37,820 nucleotides of DNA, from assembly GCA_019116945.1 (NCBI GenBank), contig DXAR01000002.1, positions 1 through 37,820 on the forward strand. Direction: 5' to 3'. This DNA is from Candidatus Janibacter merdipullorum. Lineage in GTDB: Bacteria > Actinomycetota > Actinomycetes > Actinomycetales > Dermatophilaceae. The notes under the pieces are model-generated. The model was given only the letters and a program-made list of their open reading frames with translations, was not told the origin of the DNA and did no database searches. This document shows positions 17,059 to 24,544 of this stretch, one piece after another. Every line of letters starts with the position of its first letter. Within the stretch, counting starts at the first letter, position 1. Position numbers and translations under genes: made by a program.

Positions 17059-17910
17059 ATGCCTGACAGGACAGATCTGCAGCAAGGCGGGACGCGCGTC
17101 GCGGAACCGGAGGTCGGGGGTGGCTCGGAGGAGTACCTTTTCGACACCGGCTCCGACCTGGGGAAGCAGCACGTGGCCCTGCTGGAGCACCTGCTCGACG
17201 AGCCGACCCTGCGGACCCTGCAGGGGGCAGGCGTCCGTGAGGGGTCCCGGTGCCTGGAGATCGGTGCAGGCGGGGGGTCGGTGGCTCGGTGGTTGGCCGA
17301 GCGTGCCGGCCCCTCCGGCCACGTCATCGCCGTCGACCTGGAGACGGGCCACCTGGACGAGTTCCCCGGCATCGACATCCGTCGTCAGGACATCCATGAC
17401 GGGCTCCCGGACGACGGGCCCTACGACCTCATCCACGCGCGACTGGTGCTGGCCCACCTGCCCCGCCGTCGGGAGCTGCTGCGAGACCTGGTCGCGGCAC
17501 TGGCGCCGGGAGGATGGCTGGTCCTCGGCGAGCTCGGCGACCGCCCGATGACGGTGCTGTCCGCCCCCACAGAGTCGGATGCCGCGCTCTTCACGTACAT
17601 GCAGCACCTGTCCCTGGAGGTGGTCTCACCTGCCCGCGGGCTGTCCATGACCTGGGCCGCCGAGGTTCCCGAGCAGATGGCGGCCGCGGGGCTGGTGGAC
17701 CTGCACGGGCTGCAGCACTCGGAGACTGCGAGGGGAGGGGCCGCCGGCAGCCTCCTTCACCGCAACCTCAACATGCAGGCCGAGCCCATGCTGCGCGAGG
17801 CGGGTGCGACGACGGCGCAGCTGACCCGCTACCGCGAGCTGCTGCTCGACCCGTCCTTCATGGCCTGGTTCTACGAGTTCGTCTGCGTCCGCGGGCGACG
17901 GCCGGCATGA
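17059..17910 (+). CDS. Class I SAM-dependent methyltransferase
   Basis: The 283-residue protein has motif I CLEIGAGGGSVARWLAER (about residues 67-84) and the acidic end of strand 2 VIAVDLE, typical of Rossmann-fold methyltransferases. LIHARLVLAHLPRRRELLRDLVAALAPGGWLVLGE is the motif IV to VI region. The acceptor cannot be told; similar proteins act on small metabolites. ATG 17059 was chosen because AGAGGGG lies 8 nt upstream; a longer frame from 16987 has no such site. It is followed after 37 bp by the LysE-type exporter on the same strand, so modification and export of one compound is possible but unproven. Confidence 0.85.
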   Translation: MPDRTDLQQGGTRVAEPEVGGGSEEYLFDTGSDLGKQHVALLEHLLDEPTLRTLQGAGVREGSRCLEIGAGGGSVARWLAERAGPSGHVIAVDLETGHLDEFPGIDIRRQDIHDGLPDDGPYDLIHARLVLAHLPRRRELLRDLVAALAPGGWLVLGELGDRPMTVLSAPTESDAALFTYMQHLSLEVVSPARGLSMTWAAEVPEQMAAAGLVDLHGLQHSETARGGAAGSLLHRNLNMQAEPMLREAGATTAQLTRYRELLLDPSFMAWFYEFVCVRGRRPA

Positions 17911-17947
17911 GGCCCGCCCGCGGTGACCGCGCGGATGCGGCGGGCGC

Positions 17948-18565
17948 ATGCCGACCACCGCGACGCTGATCGCCTTCGCCCTCGCGACCCTGGCGATCGT
18001 CGCGGTGCCCGGACCGTCCGTGGCCTTCGTGGTCACGCGCAGCCTCGAGCACGGCCGCCGTGCCGGTCTGTATTCGGTGCTGGGGATCGAGACCGGGGCC
18101 GCGCTGCACGTCGCCGCGGCGAGCGCGGGGCTGGCCGCCGTGCTCCAGCGGTCCCCGGCGGCGCACACCACGCTGCGCTGGGTCGGCGCCCTCTACCTCC
18201 TCGGCCTGGCCGTGCAGCAGTTCCGTCCGGGGAGGGAGGGTGAGGGCCTCGCCCGGCAGGTCGCCAGCCCGGCACGGATGTATCGGGACGGGGTCCTCGT
18301 CGACCTCCTCAACCCCAAGACGGCGCTCTTCTTCATCGCCTTCCTGCCCCAGTTCATCGACCCCGCCCGGGGATCGGTGGCCGGTCAGGTGGTCGTCCTC
18401 GGGGCGTGCTTCGTCCTGCTGGCCCTCGTCTGCGATGGCGGGTACGCCCTCGCCGCGGGTGGGGTCGCCGGACGGGCGCAGTCCTCACCACGAACGACAG
18501 CGGCCATCCGCATCGGGGGCGGCGTCGTCTACCTGACGCTGGCTGCGGCGGCGCTGGCCACCTGA
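17948..18565 (+). CDS. LysE/RhtB family translocator
   Basis: The 205-residue membrane protein fits the LysE superfamily of amino-acid and metabolite exporters (usual length 200-215). Visible are the first membrane segment with the hallmark VPGPSVAFVVTRSL (residues 20-33), a second with SVLGIETGAALHVAAASAGL, the cytoplasmic loop, and the conserved LLNPKTALFFIAFLPQFI (about 119-136), followed by two C-terminal membrane segments. It lies 37 bp behind the methyltransferase. The substrate (amino acid, homoserine lactone or other) is unknown. Confidence 0.9.
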   Translation: MPTTATLIAFALATLAIVAVPGPSVAFVVTRSLEHGRRAGLYSVLGIETGAALHVAAASAGLAAVLQRSPAAHTTLRWVGALYLLGLAVQQFRPGREGEGLARQVASPARMYRDGVLVDLLNPKTALFFIAFLPQFIDPARGSVAGQVVVLGACFVLLALVCDGGYALAAGGVAGRAQSSPRTTAAIRIGGGVVYLTLAAAALAT

Positions 18566-18632
18566 CGCATGGTTCTCCGGTCGGCACCGTGCGGCGCGGC
18601 TGGGTGTCGGACGTGTGTGATGTGCTGCTGGG

Positions 18633-19181
18633 GTGGATGACCTGAGGCACCTGACCACAGAGCGACTGCGGCTCGACATCCCGACGGCCGATGACGTGGA
18701 CGAGATGCATGCGATCTACTCGGACCCACGGGTGTGGACGCACTTCCCGAGTCTGCGGCACACCGAGTCCGCCCGGACCCGATCGATGCTCGACGTCTGG
18801 ATCGCCGCGTGGCGGGACGTGGGGCTCGGGCCGTGGATCGTCCGCGCCCGCGGCGACGACACCGTCCTCGGCCACGCCGGCTGCTCACCTCGGGACGGCT
18901 GGTGGAACCTCGGCTACCGCTTCGCGGCCGAGGCCCACGGGCAGGGGTTGGCGACGGAGGCCTCGCGGCCGGCGCTCGCGGCGGCGGTGCGGGTGCGCGA
19001 CGTGCCGGTCGTCGCCTACCTGCTCGAGCACAACCATGCTTCACGTCGCGTGGCGGACAAGCTCGGCCTGGCGCTCCAGCACCGCGGGCCGGACTCGGAC
19101 AACCCGGACCCGGCAGCGGTGCGGCTCGTCTACGCGGACCGGCCACTCACGCCCGAGCAGCGGGCGGCCACCCTCGCGTAG
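18633..19181 (+). CDS. GNAT family N-acetyltransferase (RimJ/RimL-like)
   Basis: The 182-residue protein opens with LTTERLRLDIPTADDVDEMHAIYSDPRVWTHFP, the classic start of RimJ/RimL-type acetyltransferases. The acetyl-CoA pyrophosphate-binding segment is AEAHGQGLATEA, followed by a C-terminal part with HNHASRRVADKLGL. The start is GTG 18633; the 67 bp upstream contain no clear ribosome site or promoter. The substrate may be a small molecule or a protein N-terminus. It may be co-transcribed with the exporter before it. Confidence 0.85.
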   Translation: MDDLRHLTTERLRLDIPTADDVDEMHAIYSDPRVWTHFPSLRHTESARTRSMLDVWIAAWRDVGLGPWIVRARGDDTVLGHAGCSPRDGWWNLGYRFAAEAHGQGLATEASRPALAAAVRVRDVPVVAYLLEHNHASRRVADKLGLALQHRGPDSDNPDPAAVRLVYADRPLTPEQRAATLA

Positions 19182-19212
19182 ATGGTCGGAAGGGCCGGGT
19201 CACGTCGATCCG

Positions 19213-20193
19213 TCAGGACCGAGCGAGCACCCCAGCCAGCACCGGGGCGTCGACATTGCCCCCGCTCGCGACGACCACGACGGTCTGGCCGGCGAAGCGA
19301 TCCCGTTGCGCCAGAACGGCAGCCAGCGCCGCGGATCCACCCGGCTCGACGACGAGCTTGAGTGTGCGCACCGCCTCGCGCATCGCGACCCGGGCCTCGT
19401 CGTCGGTGACCTGCAGCCCGGTGACGCCGTGTCGGGAGAGCGCGGCGAGGGTGTGCTCCCCGACGGTCGGGGAGCCGATCGCGTCGAGGAAGACCGGTAC
19501 TGCCGGTACCTTCTCCACCCGACCTGAAGCCAGTGAGCGCGCCATCTTGGGGTAACCGTCCCGCTCCACGACGAAGGGGGCCGCCCCCGGGTGCGCATCG
19601 CGGACCGCCTCGATGACTCCGGAGGACAGCCCACCACCGCTGCAAGGGACGACGAGCGCATCGGGAGAGTGGCCCCCTTCGCGCAGCTGGTCGACGATCT
19701 CGAGCCCCACCGTCCCCTGGCCGGACATGACCCGGACGTCGTCGTAGGGGTGGACGAGCGTGAGCCCGCGCTCCGCGACGAGGCCCCGGCCGACCTCCTC
19801 GCGGTCCTGCGTCGCCGGGTCGTAGAAGACGACCTCCGATCCCCACCACCGGCAGCCGTCCACCTTGACCTGAGGTGCGTCCTGCGGCATGACGATCATC
19901 GCGGTGGTGCCGGTCATGCGCGCGGACGCGGCGACCGCCTGGCCGTGGTTGCCGGTCGAGAAGGCGAGCACCCCGGCGGCCCGCTCCGCCTCGGTCAGCG
20001 AGAGCAGGGTGTTGAGCGCACCCCGGATCTTGAAGGAGCCGGTGAGCTGCAACGCCTCCGCCTTGACGAGCACCCGTGCGCCGGTGAGCTCGTCGAGCAT
20101 CGGCGAGGAGAGGAGGGGGGTCCGCCGCACCCGGCCCTCGAGTCGCTGCGCCGCCGCCCGGATGGTGTCGATCCCGAAGTCCATGGGAGCCAT
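19213..20193 (-). CDS. PLP-dependent threonine/serine dehydratase-like enzyme
   Basis: The 326-residue protein is a fold-type II pyridoxal-phosphate enzyme. The Schiff-base lysine is in GSFKIRGA (about residue 54), the substrate loop is STGNHGQAV, the phosphate-binding loop is PCSGGGLSSG, and the C-terminus has VVVVASGGNVD. Length matches catabolic threonine dehydratase, serine racemase and hydroxyaspartate dehydratase; these cannot be separated by eye, and there is no regulatory ACT domain. Two ATGs (20193 and 20184) are possible; AGGA is better spaced for the second. It lies 34 bp after the DUF305 gene on the same strand and may be read through from it. Confidence 0.87.
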   Translation of the reverse strand: MAPMDFGIDTIRAAAQRLEGRVRRTPLLSSPMLDELTGARVLVKAEALQLTGSFKIRGALNTLLSLTEAERAAGVLAFSTGNHGQAVAASARMTGTTAMIVMPQDAPQVKVDGCRWWGSEVVFYDPATQDREEVGRGLVAERGLTLVHPYDDVRVMSGQGTVGLEIVDQLREGGHSPDALVVPCSGGGLSSGVIEAVRDAHPGAAPFVVERDGYPKMARSLASGRVEKVPAVPVFLDAIGSPTVGEHTLAALSRHGVTGLQVTDDEARVAMREAVRTLKLVVEPGGSAALAAVLAQRDRFAGQTVVVVASGGNVDAPVLAGVLARS

Positions 20194-20226
20194 CCTGCCG
20201 TGGCCTCGACCCCGCGCGGACAGGGC

Positions 20227-20859
20227 TCAGTCGAGGGGCTTGCCGCCCCGCTCCTCGAGCATCGTCGTCATCGTGCGCGTCTCCGCCGTCTGGGACTCGA
20301 TGATCGAGGTGGCGAGGACCTCGACGGCGTCGTTCTTGCTGTGGTCGCGCCCCACTTCGGCCATGGGCACACCGGCCTCGTGGTGGCGGATCATCAGCTG
20401 GAGGTAGTAGACCTCCGCCTCCTCGCCCCGCAGGCTCTTCAGCTTGTCCAGCTGGGCGGGCGTCGCCATGCCCGGCATCGAGCCGTCCTCCTGCAGGGTG
20501 TGCGCGTCGTCGCCGTGGGAGTGCCCGACCCCCTTCATCCAGTCCATCCGCTCGCCGGGTCCGGTGGGCTTGAGCCCCCATGCCTGCAGCCAGCCGGCCA
20601 TCTGGCCGGACTGGTGGGACTGGGTGCGGGCGATGTCGTAGGCGAGGGACCGGACGAGCCGGTCATCGGTCCGGTCGCGCACGATCCAGGACATCTCCAC
20701 CGCCTGGTCGTGGTGGGTCTGCATGTCCCGGGCGAAGCCGGCAGCCACGCTGTCGGTGGTGGGTGACTCCTCCTCGCCACTGCTCCGCCCGAGGGCCAGC
20801 CCGCCCACGAGGCCGACGGCGAGCGCGACGAGCGCCGCGACGACGACCTTGGGGCTCAC
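20227..20859 (-). CDS. DUF305 family membrane-anchored protein
   Basis: The 210-residue protein begins with a hydrophobic segment (residues 5-24, ending LALGRSS) that is a signal-anchor or uncleaved signal, so the rest faces outside. Two DUF305 repeats follow: FARDMQTHHDQAVEMS (43-58) and LMIRHHEAGVPMAEV near residue 160, each with a His-His pair, plus a Met/His-rich linker. DUF305 is a ferritin-like four-helix fold suspected of metal binding, often linked to copper. The start is GTG 20859, overlapping the previous stop as GTGA, so it is translationally coupled to the DUF3105 gene. Biochemical role unknown. Confidence 0.9.
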   Translation of the reverse strand: MSPKVVVAALVALAVGLVGGLALGRSSGEEESPTTDSVAAGFARDMQTHHDQAVEMSWIVRDRTDDRLVRSLAYDIARTQSHQSGQMAGWLQAWGLKPTGPGERMDWMKGVGHSHGDDAHTLQEDGSMPGMATPAQLDKLKSLRGEEAEVYYLQLMIRHHEAGVPMAEVGRDHSKNDAVEVLATSIIESQTAETRTMTTMLEERGGKPLD

Positions 20860-21500
20860 TGGACCTGGCTCTGGGCGGGCGACTCGATCCCTCCGGTGCA
20901 GGCCGCGCCCGGCTCGGGCGTCTGCTCACCCTGGCGGTACTCCTCGATGAAGCCCTTGATCCGGGGGTCATCCGCGGAGTCGACCTCGAGCTGGTGACCC
21001 CACGCGCTGATGACGATCGGGGACTCCATCTCACCCTCGTAGGGGGAGAGGAGGGCGTAGGTGTCCGGGGTGACCTTCTCGAGCTCGTCGACCTCGGACT
21101 GCGCGAGGCCGGGCTCGTAGGTGATCCACACGGCACCGTGCTCGAGGGAGTGGACCGCGTGCTCGTTCGGGAGCGGCTCGTCGTAGACGCCGCAGTTCAT
21201 CCAGATGGGGTTGTGCTCCCCACCCGTGGGCGGGGACTCGCTGTAGTCGACCTTGCCCTGGGTGTGCTCCATCGCCTCGTGGTCGTACTGCTGGACGCCG
21301 GAGAGGTCGCCGGCCGCCTCGCGCTCGCCCCGCTCGCTCCAGATCGCCCAGCCGACGGCGCCGACGATGAAGGCGATGACGACCGCGGCCGCCCCGACGA
21401 GGAGCACCGTCCGCCGCCGCTCGGCCGCCTGCTGCGCCTTGCGGGCCTCGGCGAGCTTGGCATTGCGCGCGGACGTGGACTGGGACTTCTTCTTGCTCAT
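20856..21500 (-). CDS. DUF3105 family membrane-anchored protein
   Basis: The 214-residue protein has a basic N-terminus (MSKKKSQS), a single membrane segment (about residues 31-52) and an outer domain with DUF3105 hallmarks: YSESPPTGGEHNPIWMNCGVYDEP, NEHAVHSLEHGAVWITY and VISAWGHQLEV. The histidine-rich motifs suggest metal binding. DUF3105 and DUF305 genes commonly sit together in actinobacteria, and here they overlap by 4 bp. The ATG has a good GAGGG ribosome site. Function is not established for the family. Confidence 0.9.
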   Translation of the reverse strand: MSKKKSQSTSARNAKLAEARKAQQAAERRRTVLLVGAAAVVIAFIVGAVGWAIWSERGEREAAGDLSGVQQYDHEAMEHTQGKVDYSESPPTGGEHNPIWMNCGVYDEPLPNEHAVHSLEHGAVWITYEPGLAQSEVDELEKVTPDTYALLSPYEGEMESPIVISAWGHQLEVDSADDPRIKGFIEEYRQGEQTPEPGAACTGGIESPAQSQVQ

Positions 21501-21582
21501 GGATCCCTCGGGGTCGGGGGAGGGCGACGGACTCGGCGTGGATTATTGCATCGTCAACTGAGTGTCTCCTGAGGGCGCCCGT

Positions 21583-21588
21583 CTAGGC
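21583..21588 (+). promoter_or_regulatory. Predicted -10 of the alpha/beta-hydrolase gene (TAGGCT)
   Basis: TAGGCT ends 7 nt before ATG 21596, giving a leaderless transcript. The 95-bp gap also holds the divergent DUF3105 promoter; the AT-rich GATTATTGCA at 21541-21550 is part of that side. Confidence 0.45.
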
Positions 21589-21595
21589 TGGCGCC

Positions 21596-22537
21596 ATGCG
21601 CTCCGACTCCACCACCCTCACCTCCCCGCAGGACGGCCTCCGGCTCTTCGTCCGGACCTGGCTGCCCGACGGGGAGCCCAAGGCCGTGGTGCAGATGGCC
21701 CACGGCATGGCCGAGCACTCCGGACGGTACGAGCGCTTCGCGCGGACCCTCACCGACGCCGGGTACGCCGCCTGGATGCACGACCACCGCGGGCACGGCG
21801 AGACCTCCACCGCTCCCGAGGACCGGGGCTACTTCGCCGACGACCACGGCTGGGACACGGCGGTGGAGGACATCCACACCGTCTCCCTCGCCGTGCGCGA
21901 GGCGCACGCCGGTCTCCCCGTCTTCTTCCTCGGCCACTCCATGGGCTCCCTCCTCGGGCGTGACTACATCACGCGCTACGGCCAGGACCTCGCCGGTGCC
22001 GTCCTCAGCGGGACCGCCGCCGACCCGGGGCTGCTCGGCAAGGTCGGTCAGGCGCTGGCGACGGTCGAGTCCCGGATCCGCGGGCGCCGTGCCACGTCGA
22101 AGCTCATGGACGCCATGGTCTTCGGCGCCTACAACAAGGGCTTCAAGGACGAGGGCGACTTCGCGTGGCTCTCCCGCGACCCCGCCGAGGTGCGCCTCTA
22201 CCGCGACGACCCCCGCTGCGGTGAGGTCTTCACCGCGGGCTTCTTCGCGGACCTGCTCGGTGGGCTCAACCGCCTCACCGCACTGGCCGCCCGGGTCCCG
22301 GCCGATCTGCCGCTCCTCGTGGTCTCCGGCGACGCCGACCCGGTCGGCACGGGTGAGGCGGGGGTGCGCGCGGTCGCCGACGCCTTCCGGGCGGGTGGGG
22401 TCGAGGACGTGACGCTCGAGATCTTCCCCGAGGCTCGCCACGAGCTGCTCAACGAGATCAACCGCGACGAGGTCGTCGATCTCGTCATCGGGTGGCTGGA
22501 CGGCCACCTGCCGACGAAGGGATCCGGAGATGAGTGA
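21596..22537 (+). CDS. Alpha/beta hydrolase, monoacylglycerol lipase-like
   Basis: The 313-residue protein has the serine-aminopeptidase/Hydrolase_4 pattern of bacterial monoacylglycerol lipases and lysophospholipases: VVQMAHGMAEHSGRY (oxyanion region, 31-45), DHRGHGET, and the nucleophile elbow GHSMGS with Ser115. The likely acid is in VVSGDADPVG and the base in EARHELLNE. There is no signal peptide. It starts leaderless behind TAGGCT. Its stop overlaps the next gene's start by 8 bp, so the three genes up to 23497 form one unit. Exact lipid substrate unknown. Confidence 0.88.
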   Translation: MRSDSTTLTSPQDGLRLFVRTWLPDGEPKAVVQMAHGMAEHSGRYERFARTLTDAGYAAWMHDHRGHGETSTAPEDRGYFADDHGWDTAVEDIHTVSLAVREAHAGLPVFFLGHSMGSLLGRDYITRYGQDLAGAVLSGTAADPGLLGKVGQALATVESRIRGRRATSKLMDAMVFGAYNKGFKDEGDFAWLSRDPAEVRLYRDDPRCGEVFTAGFFADLLGGLNRLTALAARVPADLPLLVVSGDADPVGTGEAGVRAVADAFRAGGVEDVTLEIFPEARHELLNEINRDEVVDLVIGWLDGHLPTKGSGDE

Positions 22538-22856
22538 CCAGAAGGACGCCAAGAGCGCCATCGAGGACCTCCGCCTCGAGGAGCGGCTGGCGAAGGCCGG
22601 GGCCGCCGCCACCTCCTTCGCGCAGTCGGCGGTGACCAAGGCGGGTGGCTTCGCGCAGGACCATCGCGAGACCGCTCACGAGTGGCTCGGTCGGGCCGAA
22701 GGGGAGGTGGACAGGGTCACCGGCGGCCGTGCCCATGACGCCGTCGCCAAGGTGCGCTCCGGTCTCGCCGCGGGGGTCGACCTCGTCGCCGAGCAGGGGC
22801 CGGGGCGGCCCGACGCCGACCCCGGTGACGCCACGACCGACGAGGACGAGCGCTGA
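22530..22856 (+). CDS. Small helical protein resembling the Rv0909/MT0933 antitoxin family
   Basis: The 108-residue protein is hydrophilic and helical. Its C-terminal half, GEVDRVTGGRAHDAVAKVRSG, recalls the D-x-x-TGGK-x-x-D pattern of MT0933-type antitoxin-like proteins, which are otherwise short and Lys/Asp-rich. No toxin partner is adjacent, so an antitoxin role is not supported by context. The last 20 residues are acidic and disordered. The ATG overlaps the hydrolase stop by 8 bp and the stop overlaps the CTG of the next gene, so translation of all three is linked. Real gene likely; function uncertain. Confidence 0.55.
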   Translation: MSDQKDAKSAIEDLRLEERLAKAGAAATSFAQSAVTKAGGFAQDHRETAHEWLGRAEGEVDRVTGGRAHDAVAKVRSGLAAGVDLVAEQGPGRPDADPGDATTDEDER

Positions 22857-23497
22857 CCCGGCTCCGCCTGGGCGGCCTGCTCCTCCTCCTGGCACTGACC
22901 TACGTCCTCGGTGAGGCGTGGGCCGCGGCCGGCTGGGAGGGCCGACCCTACCGCTGGTCCGTCGACGCCATCAGCGCACTCGGCGTGCCCGAGACCCAGT
23001 ACTGGGCCGGTCAGGAGTCGGTCTCGACCCGGCACGCGGTGATGAATGCGACCTTCATCGGCTCCGGGGTGCGGGCCCTCCTCGCCGGGGTCGTCCTCGC
23101 TCCCTTCGTCCCCCTTCGTGGGCGGTGGGCCGTCCTCCCGCTCGTCCTCGCCTACTCCGTGGGCCTCGTCATCGTCGGCTCCTTCCCGTCGGCGACGGGT
23201 GGGCTGCGGGAGACGATGCACGGCATCGGGGCATGGCTGGGGGTCATCGGCGGCGGGGTGCTCCTCCTGTCCATCGCGATCACCCTCGCCCGTCGGCACG
23301 CGGTGCTGGCCACCGTCACCGGGGTGTGCGCCGCCATCGCGCTCGGGGGCGGGTGGCTCGCCGTGTGGAGGGCGCCCGAGCACTTCGGTCTCTACGAGCG
23401 GATCGCGGTGGATGCGGTCATCGGCTGGCAGGTCCTCACGGGCGCGGCGCTGCTCATGAGCCGGCGGCGCAACTCAGCGGCTCTCCGGCAGGGGTAG
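22853..23497 (+). CDS. DUF998 family membrane protein with probable CTG start
   Basis: Read from CTG 22853 the 214-residue product begins LTRLRLGGLLLLLALTYVLGEAWAAAGW and continues YRWSVDAISALGVPET and HAVMNATFIGSG, the full N-terminal signature of DUF998 proteins (first membrane helix, D-x-I-S-x-L-G, H-A-V-M-N). Five or more membrane helices follow. The first ATG/GTG in frame is GTG 22985, which would delete helix 1 and the ISALG motif; an in-frame stop at 22826-22828 bars anything longer. The CTG overlaps the upstream stop as CTGA, just like the ATGA overlaps elsewhere, with GAGG about 10 nt upstream. The 3' end overlaps the convergent LysR gene by 24 bp. Function unknown. Confidence 0.65.
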   Translation: MTRLRLGGLLLLLALTYVLGEAWAAAGWEGRPYRWSVDAISALGVPETQYWAGQESVSTRHAVMNATFIGSGVRALLAGVVLAPFVPLRGRWAVLPLVLAYSVGLVIVGSFPSATGGLRETMHGIGAWLGVIGGGVLLLSIAITLARRHAVLATVTGVCAAIALGGGWLAVWRAPEHFGLYERIAVDAVIGWQVLTGAALLMSRRRNSAALRQG

Positions 23498-24412
23498 TGA
23501 GGCGCTCGCCCCCAGACCCTGCTCGGCGGCCGCCGTCCGGACGGCGTCGATGAAGAGATGGATCGACGCCCGTGGGGTGCCCGCGGAGCGGTGGGCCGTC
23601 GAGACGGTGCGCATCACCGGCTCGTGGAGGGCGACGATGTCGACGCCGGGCGGCAGGAGCGGCAGGGCGAGATCGGAGACGAGGGTGACGCCGAGCCCGC
23701 CCCCGACGAGCGCCAGGGCGGTCGGCTGCTCCTCGACCGTGTGCGCGATGCGCGGCTCGAATCCGGCCCGGTGGCAGGCGATGCGTACCGCCCGGCCGAA
23801 GTGCGACCGAGGGCCGGCGAGGATCCACGGGTACTCGGCCAGGTCGATGAGGGAGACCGTGTCCCCCTGAATGGTCCCCGTGGGGACGGCGGCGTGCAGT
23901 CGCTCGACGGCGACGACGGTCCGGGTGAGCACGGGGTCCCAGTCCATCGGGTAGTCGGAGTAGTCGATGACGAAGGAGACGTCGAGCGTCCCGTCCCGCA
24001 CGGCCGCCGCCGTCGCCTCGGGAGCGAGCTCCGTCGTGTGGATGCGGATGCCGGGATGGTCGATGGCCAGCGCGGAGAGGGCATGGGGGAGCAGCCCGGA
24101 GGCGACCGAGGCCCACACCCCGACGGTGAGCCGTGCGGTGATCCCCTCCTGGGCCTGCTCGAGTGCGGTCGTCGCGCGCTCCACGGCGCCGAGGATCTCC
24201 TCGGCGTGCTCGAGCAGGAGCAGCCCGAGGTCGGTGAGCTGGACCCGTCGGCCGTGGCGCTCGACGAGCTTGACGCCGACCTCCCGCTCCAGCTGCGCGA
24301 GCTGCTGGGAGACGCCCGAGGGGCTGTAGTGGAGGGAGGCGGCAGCGGCCGTCACGGTGCCCTTGAGGTGGAGCTCCCGGAGCATCTGCAACCGGCGCAA
24401 CGACAGTTCCAT
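23474..24412 (-). CDS. LysR family transcription regulator
   Basis: The 312-residue protein has the LysR winged helix at the N-terminus (LRRLQMLRELHLKGTVTAAAASLHYSPSGVSQQLAQLEREVGVKLVER, residues 5-52) and a C-terminal effector domain of the periplasmic-binding-protein type. It resembles actinobacterial LysR proteins placed next to amino-acid metabolism genes. It is divergent from the amino-acid dehydrogenase at 24545, the usual LysR-target arrangement. The ATG follows TAGCAT (24424-24419) by exactly 6 nt, indicating a leaderless transcript. Likely activator or repressor of the divergent gene; effector unknown, possibly an amino acid. Confidence 0.9.
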   Translation of the reverse strand: MELSLRRLQMLRELHLKGTVTAAAASLHYSPSGVSQQLAQLEREVGVKLVERHGRRVQLTDLGLLLLEHAEEILGAVERATTALEQAQEGITARLTVGVWASVASGLLPHALSALAIDHPGIRIHTTELAPEATAAAVRDGTLDVSFVIDYSDYPMDWDPVLTRTVVAVERLHAAVPTGTIQGDTVSLIDLAEYPWILAGPRSHFGRAVRIACHRAGFEPRIAHTVEEQPTALALVGGGLGVTLVSDLALPLLPPGVDIVALHEPVMRTVSTAHRSAGTPRASIHLFIDAVRTAAAEQGLGASASLPLPESR

Positions 24413-24418
24413 CAGCCC

Positions 24419-24463
24419 ATGCTAGAGCGCCCCGGAGATCGTGCAGTGAAGGTGAACATCACC
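24419..24463. promoter_or_regulatory. LysR promoter and possible LysR binding site
   Basis: TAGCAT on the minus strand (24424-24419) is the likely -10 of the LysR gene. At 24451-24463 the palindrome GGTG-AACAT-CACC sits between the divergent genes, some 80 bp ahead of the dehydrogenase start, where LysR proteins usually bind. Both assignments rest on sequence position only. Confidence 0.4.
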
Positions 24464-24544
24464 GTGCATCTTCCGTAACTGGACGCCCGTGAGTGACCGG
24501 GTTCACGCTGAGAGGACAGGCCGGAATGGAAGAGGTGGTTTTGC

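Noticed and set aside
16900..17607. N-terminal extension of the CGNR protein to 17607
   Set aside because: The extension crosses the divergent methyltransferase gene, has no similarity to the family and bypasses a good leaderless start at 16899.
16312..19181. Genomic island based on absence of CGAAGGG between about 16170 and 19570
   Set aside because: Gaps of nearly 3 kb without the motif also occur in core genes such as recD, and no mobility genes, direct repeats or tRNA are seen.
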